From NCBI GenBank assembly GCA_017460885.1, contig JAFUAB010000054.1, positions 1-32,701 on the forward strand: a stretch of 32,701 nucleotides of DNA, given 5' to 3'. Of this stretch, positions 1-7,585 are shown one piece after another. Numbering within the stretch: position 1 is the first letter of the stretch; each line of letters opens with the position of its first letter. This DNA comes from Lachnospiraceae bacterium (GTDB taxonomy: Bacteria > Bacillota > Clostridia > Lachnospirales > Lachnospiraceae). The position numbers and the translations under genes are program-made. The notes under the pieces are model-generated. The model had not been told where the DNA came from. It saw only the letters and a list, made by a program, of their open reading frames with translations, and did no database searches.

Positions 1-34
1 GATCTCTTCCTCTTCCTCTTCCTTTTCCTATACC

Positions 35-1264
35 TCACCCTTCATTTTTCATCCTCATTATATCCCCGCCCTCCGGCACCTCACTCAACTTTACATATAT
101 CATCTGTCTCGAATGAGGGCAGCTCTCGACCGGATTGCGTTCCTCGTCCGTCATCTCAAGCACTTTCACAGGGATATTTCGTCCATCGGGCTTCATCAGT
201 TCGATCCCGTCTCCGACGCAGAACTTGTTTTTCTGCTCAAACAACGCACACCCGTCTGAGCCCACCTCAGATATTATACCAAGAAATATGTATTCATTGA
301 TATAGGTATTTGAATCATATATCTGGCTTTCTTCGTCGGGCTTACCGAAATAAAAGCCCGTCGTAAACTGTCTGTAGGTGCATTTTGATATCTCGGACCG
401 GTATTTATCCAGATTTGCACGGTATTTCCCGGGATCCTCCAGCCAGTCGTCGATCGCGCATCGATACGTCCGGGCAACAGCAGCCACGTAAAGAGCGGTC
501 TTCATTCTGCCCTCGATCTTGAAGCTGTCAATGCCGGCCTCTATCATCTCGGGAATATACTCGATCATGCACAGATCCTTTGAGTTAAAAATATATGTGC
601 CCCGCTCGTTTTCCTCAATCGGCAGATACTGACCGGGGCGGGTCTCCTCGACCACTGCATATTTCCATCTGCAGGGATGAGTACAGGCTCCGTGATTGGC
701 GTCTCTTCCCGTGAAATAGTTGCTTAACAGGCATCTGCCGGAATAGGAAATGCACATCGCCCCATGGATAAAGCTCTCTATCTCCATCTCATCCGGAATG
801 TGTTCGCGGATGCCGCGTATCTCTGCCAAAGAGAGCTCCCGTGCGGACACGACCCTTTTGGCTCCAAGGCGGTGCCAGAAAAGATACGTCTCATAATTTG
901 TGTTATTGGCCTGAGTGGAAATATGAATATCGATCTCGGGACAGATCTCCCTCGCCAGCGTGAATATGCCGGGATCCGCTATTATCAGGGCATCCGGCCC
1001 GATCTTTTTCAATTCAGACAGATATGCTCTCACACCGTCAAGATCGTAATTATGGGCAAAGATATTCACGGTCACGTGTACTTTTACATCATGATCGTGT
1101 GCATAACGGATCCCCTCGGACATTTCCTCTGTGGAAAAGTTATGTGCTTTGGCACGGAGGCCGAATTCCTCTCCTCCTATATATACGGCATCTGCGCCGT
1201 AGTTAACGGCCACCTTCAGCACTTCAAGGCTTCCGGCCGGTACCAGTAATTCCGGTTTTTTCAT
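35..1264 (-). CDS. trhP: U32 family protein, TrhP-like tRNA hydroxylation protein
   Basis: This 409-residue protein opens with the family N-terminus (PELLVPAGSLEVLKVAV, then GADAVYIGG) and carries the U32 signature around residues 163-200: ESFIHGAMCISYSGRC followed by further cysteines in GACTHPCRW. These cysteines are typical of the family. Members related to E. coli TrhP (YegQ) and B. subtilis YrrN/YrrO form 5-hydroxyuridine at position 34 of certain tRNAs, with prephenate as the likely source of the hydroxyl. The length matches the longer YrrO-type paralogue. The ATG overlaps the trmR stop as ATGA, so the two are probably translationally coupled. Older annotations call the family collagenase or peptidase; the tRNA role is better supported by the trmR neighbour. 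The function is inferred from family and context. Confidence 0.88.
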   Translation of the reverse strand: MKKPELLVPAGSLEVLKVAVNYGADAVYIGGEEFGLRAKAHNFSTEEMSEGIRYAHDHDVKVHVTVNIFAHNYDLDGVRAYLSELKKIGPDALIIADPGIFTLAREICPEIDIHISTQANNTNYETYLFWHRLGAKRVVSARELSLAEIRGIREHIPDEMEIESFIHGAMCISYSGRCLLSNYFTGRDANHGACTHPCRWKYAVVEETRPGQYLPIEENERGTYIFNSKDLCMIEYIPEMIEAGIDSFKIEGRMKTALYVAAVARTYRCAIDDWLEDPGKYRANLDKYRSEISKCTYRQFTTGFYFGKPDEESQIYDSNTYINEYIFLGIISEVGSDGCALFEQKNKFCVGDGIELMKPDGRNIPVKVLEMTDEERNPVESCPHSRQMIYVKLSEVPEGGDIMRMKNEG

Positions 1265-1914
1265 ATTGATTCCCTAACGCTCAGTGCAACTCCGTCCGCA
1301 ACAGACAACACCGATGTGACATAATCCTCATCATGTGTGAGGCGGAACAGATACTCCCGCATCCGCGCGTGGATCGTGCGATCCCTGCGCGTCACTGCGA
1401 AGCGGCTTTCCAGGATGTCTCCTTCCTGAAGCACATTGTCTGACAGAAGGATTCCTCCGGTTTTCAGGAGCTTCTTGATATCATCATACATATGGATATA
1501 CTGGCCCTTGGGTCCGTCCATAAAGATGAGATCGAAGCTTCTGTTTTCTCCTGCCATCGCCTTTACAACTTCTGTCGCATCGCCCTCGATCAGCGTGATC
1601 CGGTGATCAGTATCGTGTTTTTCCAGATTTTTGCGTGCTTCGGCAATGCGCGGAGGGTAATTTTCGATCGTAGTGATCGAGGCTTTAGCCGGGGAATACT
1701 CTCTCATATATAACGCGGAAAAACCAATGGCAGTACCTATCTCGAGGATTGCCATTGGCTTATGTATGGCCAGCAGAGTCCGCATAAAGGACATCATAGC
1801 CGGCCTGATGATCGGAACCTCTGCCGCCCTGGCCGCTGCCGCCAGTTCATCAAGATATGCGGGAAGCGGCGATTCAAGAGATTCTATATAGCTTTCTGTA
1901 CGATCTGTGTTCAT
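1261..1914 (-). CDS. trmR: O-methyltransferase, tRNA 5-hydroxyuridine methyltransferase (TrmR-like)
   Basis: This is a 217-residue class I SAM-dependent O-methyltransferase. The SAM motif is MAILEIGTAIGFSALYM near residues 54-70, and the acidic metal/substrate segment IFMDGPKGQYIHMYDDI lies near 130-146, as in the catechol-O-methyltransferase-like family. The length equals that of B. subtilis TrmR (YrrM), which methylates ho5U34 to mo5U34 in tRNA using SAM. The next gene encodes the TrhP-like protein that would make the ho5U substrate, and the two overlap by four bases. The upstream neighbour is the MltG-like gene, the same order as the B. subtilis yrrL-yrrM-yrrN-yrrO run. Other small-molecule O-methyltransferases look similar; the neighbourhood decides the call. 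Confidence 0.87.
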   Translation of the reverse strand: MNTDRTESYIESLESPLPAYLDELAAAARAAEVPIIRPAMMSFMRTLLAIHKPMAILEIGTAIGFSALYMREYSPAKASITTIENYPPRIAEARKNLEKHDTDHRITLIEGDATEVVKAMAGENRSFDLIFMDGPKGQYIHMYDDIKKLLKTGGILLSDNVLQEGDILESRFAVTRRDRTIHARMREYLFRLTHDEDYVTSVLSVADGVALSVRESI

Positions 1915-1960
1915 TGGATGTATTGATCCGGATCAAAAGAACCTTCCCATGATTCAAAAT

Positions 1961-1987
1961 GTGTCGGCAGAACCGTCCCGGTGTCAC
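1961..1987 (+). repeat. REP-like 27-nt repeat, copy A
   Basis: This is one of three copies of a 27-nt element with the core CAGAACCGTCCCG flanked by GTGTC and a GACAC-like end. It differs from copy B (10959) at three positions. A further short match, ATG followed by TCAAAATG, lies just upstream, as at copy B. It fills the gap between trmR and the MltG-like gene, and the MltG-like stop codon (1989-1991) follows directly. No transposase is visible nearby. It resembles REP-type elements moved by Y1 (RAYT) transposases, but that origin is inferred. Confidence 0.6.
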
Positions 1988-1988
1988 A

Positions 1989-2507
1989 CTATTCGACAGT
2001 TGCAGGTTCGGCGTCGGCCGCGCCCTCCATATCATCCTCCGGGATATATAATTCCTCAACGGGCTCCGGAATGGCAGGTGCTTCTTCCTCTTCCTCGGTT
2101 TCCTCGCCGGTGGGACTGATAACAGCCAGCATTTCCTCAGCGGTCATTGCCGTGCTCAGGTCATAAATGCCGGGAACCTCTTTACCACGGTGTTCACTTA
2201 GCAACTCCTGGATATAAAAGATCCTCGAGTCTCTGATCAGACCCTTGCGCTGCAGCATTTCGCCTATATCGCGGCCGGACATATCGGCCTTGATCTCAAC
2301 GGAAATAATGCGTCCCTCCCCTACCGACACCGGTGCCTCGGTAAATACCCTGTAGCCATAGTCATAGGCAACCAGTGCTCCGCGGTAAATGACCATCGCA
2401 AGAAAGACGATTATCGCGATCTTAAGAACCGTATCAAGGATCGAGCCAACGACTTCAGCGATCTTGAGGAGTGTATTCTTTTTTGCATTTCTACTGCTTG
2501 AACTCAT
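1989..2507 (-). CDS. MltG-like membrane protein lacking the transglycosylase domain
   Basis: The 172-residue protein has a polar N-terminus and one membrane segment at about residues 25-45 (LKIAIIVFLAMVIYRGALVA). A short extracytoplasmic domain follows with the pattern of the LysM-like N-terminal region of endolytic transglycosylase MltG (EIKADMSGRDIGEML, then GLIRDSRIFYIQ and VPGIYDLSTAMTAEEML). It ends in an acidic Glu/Pro-rich tail. The YceG catalytic domain, which makes MltG about 340 residues or more, is absent. It occupies the position of yrrL (mltG) in the conserved Bacillota locus, so it is probably an MltG derivative. It may bind peptidoglycan or a partner but should not cleave glycan. 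The stop codon abuts a REP-like repeat. No clear RBS is visible before the ATG. Confidence 0.75.
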   Translation of the reverse strand: MSSSSRNAKKNTLLKIAEVVGSILDTVLKIAIIVFLAMVIYRGALVAYDYGYRVFTEAPVSVGEGRIISVEIKADMSGRDIGEMLQRKGLIRDSRIFYIQELLSEHRGKEVPGIYDLSTAMTAEEMLAVISPTGEETEEEEEAPAIPEPVEELYIPEDDMEGAADAEPATVE

Positions 2508-2561
2508 TTTTATACATGTGAACCACGACCTTACCGCGGTGCGGGATCCGTCCCCGGGGCA

Positions 2562-2894
2562 TCATTCAAAGTCCAGATGGTCCAGGACAAGTACGTTCAG
2601 CTCCTGGATCATTCTGCAGAAGGCGAGCTCCGCCTGGAGAAAGTTCTCAACAAGCGGGTTTTCGCGGAAGGATTCGTATTCCTTTTCGTAAGCATCCATC
2701 CTGTCGAAAAGCTGGTCCGAATCGGTGTTGTTCTGCAGATCATAGGTGTTGCGGCGGTATTCGTTTACCTTTGCAAAAAGCTCGGGATCTGCCTTGAGCC
2801 GGTCCTTCTCTCTGCAATAGGTACGATATACATCCGTCTGTCTGATCTTTTCGGCATATTCCTTGGCCGCAGTTCTGATCTGTTCGTTATTCAC
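2562..2894 (-). CDS. YlbF/YmcA family protein
   Basis: This 110-residue, largely helical and acidic protein shows the YlbF/YmcA (Com_YlbF) pattern: short N-terminal helix, IRQTDVYRTYCREKDRLKADPELFAKVNEYR, and a C-terminal segment ending in a hydrophobic helix (FLQAELAFCRMIQELNVLVLDHL). In B. subtilis, YlbF and YmcA form a complex with YaaT that directs RNase Y cleavage and affects competence and sporulation. Here the gene lies 22 bases downstream of the RNase J gene in the same operon, which suits a role in RNA decay. It cannot be assigned to YlbF or YmcA individually from sequence alone. Confidence 0.8.
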   Translation of the reverse strand: MNNEQIRTAAKEYAEKIRQTDVYRTYCREKDRLKADPELFAKVNEYRRNTYDLQNNTDSDQLFDRMDAYEKEYESFRENPLVENFLQAELAFCRMIQELNVLVLDHLDFE

Positions 2895-2916
2895 GTCATG
2901 CCTCCGCCGGTTTTCT

Positions 2917-4599
2917 TTACACTTCCTGTATGATAGGTAGTATCATGGGCTTACGCTTGGTCTGTTTCCAGATATAATCGCCAAGTTCATCACGGATTAT
3001 GGTCTTTAATCTGCCCCAATCCGTCTGCCCCCTGCCAAGCGCTCCGTCGATAGTGGCACTGACCACTTCGATGGCTCCGTTCATCAGCTCATCGGATTCC
3101 CTGACATAGACGAATCCACGGGAAACGATATCCGGACCTGCCAGTATCTCTTTATTATACATATCCAGTGCAAATACGACAATTATTATTCCGTCCCTGG
3201 ATAATCTCTGTCTGTCACGCAGGACCACGTTGCCTACATCGCCGACTCCGAGTCCGTCCACCATGATAGCTCCGGTTGGCACTTTTCCTCGAACCTCGGC
3301 ATCATCCTGACTCAAAGACAGTACATCTCCGGACGAAATGATAAAAATGTTTTCCTTGGGTATCCCCAGCTGCGCCGCTATGCTCGCCTGAGCCTTGAGA
3401 TGCTTGTATTCTCCATGGACGGGGATCGCAAATCTGGGCTGCACCAGGGTATAGATCAGCTTGATCTCCTCCTGGCAGGCGTGTCCGGAAACGTGTACGT
3501 CCTGGAATATAACCTCCGCCCCTCTCTGTAAAAGCTCATTGATCACGTTAGTAACAGCCTTCTCGTTGCCGGGGATCGGATGGGAGCTGAAAATGATCGT
3601 ATCGTTGGCTGTAATGCTTATCTTGCGGTGGTTGCCGTCAGCCATACGACTTAGTGCCGCCATGCTCTCCCCCTGGGATCCGGTGGTTATTACGACCATT
3701 TTGTCGTCAGGATAATTCCTGATCTGTTCTATGTCTATCAGCGTATTGTCGGGAATATTCAGATATCCGAGTTTGGAAGCCGTCTCGATGATGTTTACCA
3801 TGCTTCGGCCTTCCACCACAACCTTGCGGTCAAATCTGTAGGCGGTATCTATGATCTGCTGCACTCTGTCCACATTGGAAGCAAAGGTAGCTACAAATAT
3901 CCGTCTTCCCTTGTGCTCTGCAAAAAGGGCGTCAAAAGCGGCTCCAAGCGAACTCTCCGACGGAGTAAAGCCCGGTCTTTCCGCATTTGTCGAATCACAC
4001 AGCAGCGCCAGTACGCCTTCCCGTCCAAGCTCCGCAAATCTCTGCAGATCTATGGCGTCTCCGTAGATCGGAGTGTAATCCACCTTGAAATCGCCCGTAT
4101 GTATCACGGTTCCCACCGGCGAATATATAGCCAGTGCCGCGGCATCCACGATACTGTGATTCGTTTTGATAAATTCAACGTTAAACTTGCCCAGCTCTAT
4201 GGTATCTCCGAATCCTACCTCATGAAGCTCCGCTACATCCAGCAGTTCGTGCTCCACCAGCTTGTTCTCTATAAGTCCCAAGGTCAGCCTGGTGGCATAG
4301 ACCGGCACATTCAGCACCTTGAGAATATACGGAAGTGCGCCGATATGATCCTCGTGACCGTGAGTGATCACAAATCCCTTTACTTTCGCCTGATTGTCCA
4401 AAAGATACGTGACATCGGGAATAACAAGATCCACGCCCAGCATATCGTCGGTCGGAAATGATAATCCGCAATCCACGACAATAATACTGTCTTCGTATTC
4501 GAAGGCAGTAATATTCAGACCGATCTGCTCCAATCCTCCCAGCGGAATTATCTTAAGCCTGGAGCCTGCGTCACGCGCTTGTCTGTTTTTATTAGTCAT
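2917..4599 (-). CDS. rnj: Ribonuclease J
   Basis: This 560-residue metallo-beta-lactamase/beta-CASP ribonuclease acts in the cytoplasm in 5'-3' exonucleolytic and endonucleolytic RNA decay and maturation. The metal-binding motif THGHEDHIG is near residues 76-84. Further ligands fit the segments TNHSIVD, HTGDFKVD, HVSGHACQEE and IPVHGEYKHL. The length matches B. subtilis RNase J1/J2 (about 555). A short basic N-terminal extension precedes the beta-lactamase fold. The start overlaps the stop of the DUF1292 gene as ATGA, and the YlbF-family gene follows. The sequence does not decide whether it is the J1 or J2 type. Confidence 0.95.
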   Translation of the reverse strand: MTNKNRQARDAGSRLKIIPLGGLEQIGLNITAFEYEDSIIVVDCGLSFPTDDMLGVDLVIPDVTYLLDNQAKVKGFVITHGHEDHIGALPYILKVLNVPVYATRLTLGLIENKLVEHELLDVAELHEVGFGDTIELGKFNVEFIKTNHSIVDAAALAIYSPVGTVIHTGDFKVDYTPIYGDAIDLQRFAELGREGVLALLCDSTNAERPGFTPSESSLGAAFDALFAEHKGRRIFVATFASNVDRVQQIIDTAYRFDRKVVVEGRSMVNIIETASKLGYLNIPDNTLIDIEQIRNYPDDKMVVITTGSQGESMAALSRMADGNHRKISITANDTIIFSSHPIPGNEKAVTNVINELLQRGAEVIFQDVHVSGHACQEEIKLIYTLVQPRFAIPVHGEYKHLKAQASIAAQLGIPKENIFIISSGDVLSLSQDDAEVRGKVPTGAIMVDGLGVGDVGNVVLRDRQRLSRDGIIIVVFALDMYNKEILAGPDIVSRGFVYVRESDELMNGAIEVVSATIDGALGRGQTDWGRLKTIIRDELGDYIWKQTKRKPMILPIIQEV

Positions 4600-4850
4600 A
4601 CAAGATCCACATCCTCCAGGATGCTGCCGAACACCTTGCTCACAGCATCCAATTCTTCATCATCCTCCACGATCTCATACAACGCTTCTTCTTCATCGGG
4701 ATCCGACAGATCCTTCATTATATAAGCCTGACCATCGCCCTCCGGCTCGTCCGTGACCAGGATATAATCGATGCCTCCGAGTCTTGTTGTCTCGAGTACG
4801 TAGAAATCTATAGGTTCTCCCCCTTCAGGGGTAAATTTAATAGTGTCCAT
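4596..4850 (-). CDS. DUF1292 family protein (YrzB-like)
   Basis: This 84-residue, strongly acidic protein (MDTIKFTPEGGEPIDFYVLE, then GIDYILVTDE and a DEEEALYEIVEDDEEL tail) matches the DUF1292/YrzB pattern, a small beta-rich protein of unknown function. The start is set at the ATG preceded by an AAGGAGGTG Shine-Dalgarno sequence six bases upstream; a longer in-frame reading would add 21 residues without family support. It follows ruvX and overlaps the RNase J gene by four bases. The ireB-ruvX-DUF1292 order is the standard Bacillota arrangement. No biochemical role can be stated. Confidence 0.88.
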   Translation of the reverse strand: MDTIKFTPEGGEPIDFYVLETTRLGGIDYILVTDEPEGDGQAYIMKDLSDPDEEEALYEIVEDDEELDAVSKVFGSILEDVDLV

Positions 4851-4909
4851 ACAACACCTCCTTCCGTTTCCGTCCGGAAAAGGAGTTAATTGTTCCGATA
4901 AATCCGGGA

Positions 4910-5329
4910 TCATTTCCTGTTGTCCAGATAACTCTGAAGTATAAGTGCCGCTGCTATCTTGTCAACATATTCATCATGCTCGGAAGCACGCAGTCCTGCC
5001 TCGTCCATGATATCATGAGCCTCAACGGTAGTCAGCCGCTCATCCCAGAGCACAACCCTCAGCCCGGTCCTTCTGCGCAGAGTATCCGCCAGCTGTTCGC
5101 TGAGTACCGCCCTCGGTCCGACGGAATCGTCCATATTCAGAGGGTACCCGAGCACGATCTCTCCAACCTCATACTCCCGGATAAGCTCCTCGATGCGCGC
5201 AAGCGTTTTGCGCATATGGTTATCCTTGGGTCTGCGGATTATCTCATGCGCCTGCGCAGTAATCAGAAGGGGATCGCTTAAAGCCACCCCCATTGTCTTG
5301 GAGCCATAGTCCAATCCCATTATGCGCAT
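4910..5329 (-). CDS. ruvX: RuvX/YqgF family Holliday junction resolvase-like protein
   Basis: The 139-residue RNase H-like protein begins [20 protein letters not shown], with the first catalytic Asp in LDYG. It continues with [16 protein letters not shown], the [10 protein letters not shown] motif and a C-terminal [14 protein letters not shown] containing the last conserved Asp. The family includes E. coli YqgF (RuvX), linked to pre-16S rRNA 5' end maturation, and the M. tuberculosis enzyme with Holliday junction resolvase activity. Which substrate is used here is unknown. It sits four bases after the ireB stop. Confidence 0.93.
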   Translation of the reverse strand: MRIMGLDYGSKTMGVALSDPLLITAQAHEIIRRPKDNHMRKTLARIEELIREYEVGEIVLGYPLNMDDSVGPRAVLSEQLADTLRRRTGLRVVLWDERLTTVEAHDIMDEAGLRASEHDEYVDKIAAALILQSYLDNRK

Positions 5330-5332
5330 ATT

Positions 5333-5602
5333 TTATTTGGCGTCCCAGCCCTTGGTCCTGATATACTCACTGAGCAGCTCCTCGACGAGCTCGTCCCTTT
5401 CAACCTTCATGATCAGGCTGCGGGCTGCCTTGTGACTGGTTATGTACGTGGGATCTCCCGACATGATATATCCAACGATCTGATTGACGGGATTGTAACC
5501 CTTTTCGGTGAGAGCCTCGTAAACCGTGGAAAGAACGATCTTTACACCGGTTTCCTGCTCCTTCGGAACTTCAATAAATTGAGTATCGCCTAAATTTTCC
5601 AT
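5333..5602 (-). CDS. ireB: IreB family regulatory phosphoprotein (UPF0297)
   Basis: This 89-residue protein matches UPF0297/IreB along its length: [13 protein letters not shown], then [40 protein letters not shown] and a terminal RDELVEELL. In Enterococcus faecalis IreB is phosphorylated by the Ser/Thr kinase IreK and modulates cephalosporin resistance; threonines near the N-terminus are the modified residues there. The ATG at 5602 is chosen because AAAGGA lies seven bases upstream and the family starts here; the longer reading begins with TTG. This gene is the first of the ireB-to-U32 block, after the hairpin that follows glgB. Confidence 0.92.
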   Translation of the reverse strand: MENLGDTQFIEVPKEQETGVKIVLSTVYEALTEKGYNPVNQIVGYIMSGDPTYITSHKAARSLIMKVERDELVEELLSEYIRTKGWDAK

Positions 5603-5632
5603 ATATATTCCTTTCTGAAACAAAAGCTCCGG

Positions 5633-5672
5633 GCGTTAATTTTTCGATTCTTTAGAATCGAAAGATTAACGC
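5633..5672 (-). terminator. Hairpin at the 3' end of glgB
   Basis: Two 19-nt arms (5633-5651 and 5654-5672) pair with a single mismatch around a 2-nt centre. The upstream arm on the minus strand is the last six codons of glgB, so the stop codon lies in the stem. Only a weak T-rich stretch follows (CTTTTG). It may act as a terminator, an mRNA 3'-end stabiliser, or a cruciform. It divides glgB from the ireB block and lies about 31 bases before the ireB start codon. Confidence 0.6.
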
Positions 5673-7562
5673 AGTGTAAGGCGGCAGATCAAGCACCAGA
5701 TGATACTTCTGGAATACGCACTCCCCTACCTGGGCCGACACCTCTGCGGGTATCTCGTTGCCATTTCCGCCGTATCTCTTTTCGTCAGAGTTGAGCATAA
5801 GCCTGAATTTCTTCTTTGCCGGTACCGGAACCCAGTAATTCTCCCATTTCATGGGTGTCATGTTCAGCACAAAAAGCAGATTGTTCTTGCCGGTCTCATC
5901 ACGTCTGACGAAGCTGTACACGCTCCTGTCAGCGTCATCCGCATTCATCCACTCAAAGCCGGCCCAATCATTATCTATGCGGTACAGACAGGGATACTTA
6001 TTGTAAAGCTCAAGCAGATCCTTGACAAAGGTCTGCATTCCGCGGTTGAATTCTCTGTCAAGCAGGAACCAGTCGAGCTCTCTCTTTTCGCTCCACTCTC
6101 TCTCCTGGCCGAATTCCTGACCCATGAAGAGCAGCTTCTTGCCCTCATGTCCTATCATAAAGGTGTAGCCCAGACGCAGGTTTGCGTACTTGTCGATCTC
6201 ATATCCGGGCATCTTGTTGACCATCGAACACTTGAGGTGGACAACCTCGTCATGTGAAAGGGGCAGAATATAGTTCTCGGCGCCGTTATATGACATCGCA
6301 AAGGTCAGCAGATTGTGGGCGCCTTTGCGGAAATAGGCATCCTGCTTCATATATTCGCAGAAATCGTGCATCCATCCCATATTCCACTTAAATGCAAATC
6401 CAAGTCCCTCGCCGCCCACTTCGCAGGTTACATCGGGCCATGCGGTCGACTCCTCTGCGATCGTGAGGAAGGAAGGGTATGATCCCCTTACCACGGAATT
6501 GAGATGCTTAAAGAATTCAATAGCCTCGTAGTTCTTGTTGCCTCCGTCGACGTTCGGCAGCCACTGGCCATCCTTTTTGCCATAGTCAAGATACAGCATC
6601 GAGGCTACCGCATCCACACGGATACCGTCCACATGGAACTCCCTTGCCCAATAGAGTACATTGGCGATAAGGAAGTTCTTGACCTCGGTCTTGCCGTAAT
6701 TAAATATCTTGGTACCCCAGTCGGGATGCTCTCCCCTGCGCGGATCGGGATGTTCGTATACCGGACCTCCATCGAAATCGGCGAGTCCGAAGGCATCTCT
6801 TGCAAAATGTGCCGGTACCCAGTCAAGGATAACGCCTATCCCGTTCTTATGGAGCAGATCCACGAGATACATAAAATCCTTGGGAGCGCCGTATCTTGAG
6901 GTTGGAGCATAATACCCGGTCACCTGATATCCCCAGGATCCGTCAAAGGGATGTTCCGCAATGCCCATAAGCTCGATATGGGTATAGTGCATATCCTTGA
7001 GATATTCGACCACGCGGTCTGCGAATTCCCTGTAATTGTAGAAGCCGTCCTCGGTTCCGTCGGGATGCTTCATCCATGAACCGATATGGCACTCGTAGAT
7101 CGCCATGGGCTCGTGATTGTAATCCTTGTTGTCACGGCTCCTGTACCAGGCCGAATCATTCCACTTATATCCGGAGATATCATATGTGCGCGATGCATTG
7201 CCCGGTCTGAGCTCCGCATAGTTGGCAAAGGGATCTGCCTTATATATCTTTTCTCCGGTTGCTGTGGTTATCAGGAACTTGTAATACTGGTTCTCGGTCA
7301 CGCCCGGTATAAACCGGGTCCATATCCCACCGGGACCGATCTTCTCACAGGGATCGGACATCTCGTTCCATCCGTTGAAATCTCCGACTACGTTAACTGC
7401 CTGTGCATTCGGTGCCCACGTGGCAAAGAAGAAACCGTTCTCGCCCTCCTCGGTTGAAGGATGAGCGCCCAGCTTTTTGTAGATATCATAGTGCGTGCCC
7501 TGTGCGAACAGGAACTGATCCGCTTCTGAAATGAATACGGTATCGTACTTGGCTCTGGCCAT
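5652..7562 (-). CDS. glgB: 1,4-alpha-glucan branching enzyme
   Basis: This 636-residue GH13 enzyme introduces alpha-1,6 branches into glycogen in the cytoplasm. An N-terminal CBM48-like domain (FFATWAPNAQAVNVVGDFNGW) is followed by the catalytic barrel. Motifs present are DWVPAHF, GIRVDAVASMLYLDY with the nucleophile Asp near residue 316, TIAEESTAWP with the acid/base Glu near 370, and LPLSHDEVVH with the transition-state Asp near 437. A C-terminal beta domain ends IFRF. An AGAGGGGG Shine-Dalgarno precedes the ATG. It follows the TPR/pseudo-AAA gene by 23 bases; no other glg gene is in the window. The GH13 alpha-glycosidase at 17055 may act on the same alpha-glucan pool. Confidence 0.96.
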   Translation of the reverse strand: MARAKYDTVFISEADQFLFAQGTHYDIYKKLGAHPSTEEGENGFFFATWAPNAQAVNVVGDFNGWNEMSDPCEKIGPGGIWTRFIPGVTENQYYKFLITTATGEKIYKADPFANYAELRPGNASRTYDISGYKWNDSAWYRSRDNKDYNHEPMAIYECHIGSWMKHPDGTEDGFYNYREFADRVVEYLKDMHYTHIELMGIAEHPFDGSWGYQVTGYYAPTSRYGAPKDFMYLVDLLHKNGIGVILDWVPAHFARDAFGLADFDGGPVYEHPDPRRGEHPDWGTKIFNYGKTEVKNFLIANVLYWAREFHVDGIRVDAVASMLYLDYGKKDGQWLPNVDGGNKNYEAIEFFKHLNSVVRGSYPSFLTIAEESTAWPDVTCEVGGEGLGFAFKWNMGWMHDFCEYMKQDAYFRKGAHNLLTFAMSYNGAENYILPLSHDEVVHLKCSMVNKMPGYEIDKYANLRLGYTFMIGHEGKKLLFMGQEFGQEREWSEKRELDWFLLDREFNRGMQTFVKDLLELYNKYPCLYRIDNDWAGFEWMNADDADRSVYSFVRRDETGKNNLLFVLNMTPMKWENYWVPVPAKKKFRLMLNSDEKRYGGNGNEIPAEVSAQVGECVFQKYHLVLDLPPYTALIFRF

Positions 7563-7585
7563 AATTTACCCCCTCTGTATCACTC

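Noticed and set aside
1-30. Short purine-rich repeat (GGAAGA units on the minus strand) at the window edge
   Set aside because: It is a 30-base low-complexity stretch cut by the window edge; it may belong to the next gene but cannot be judged.
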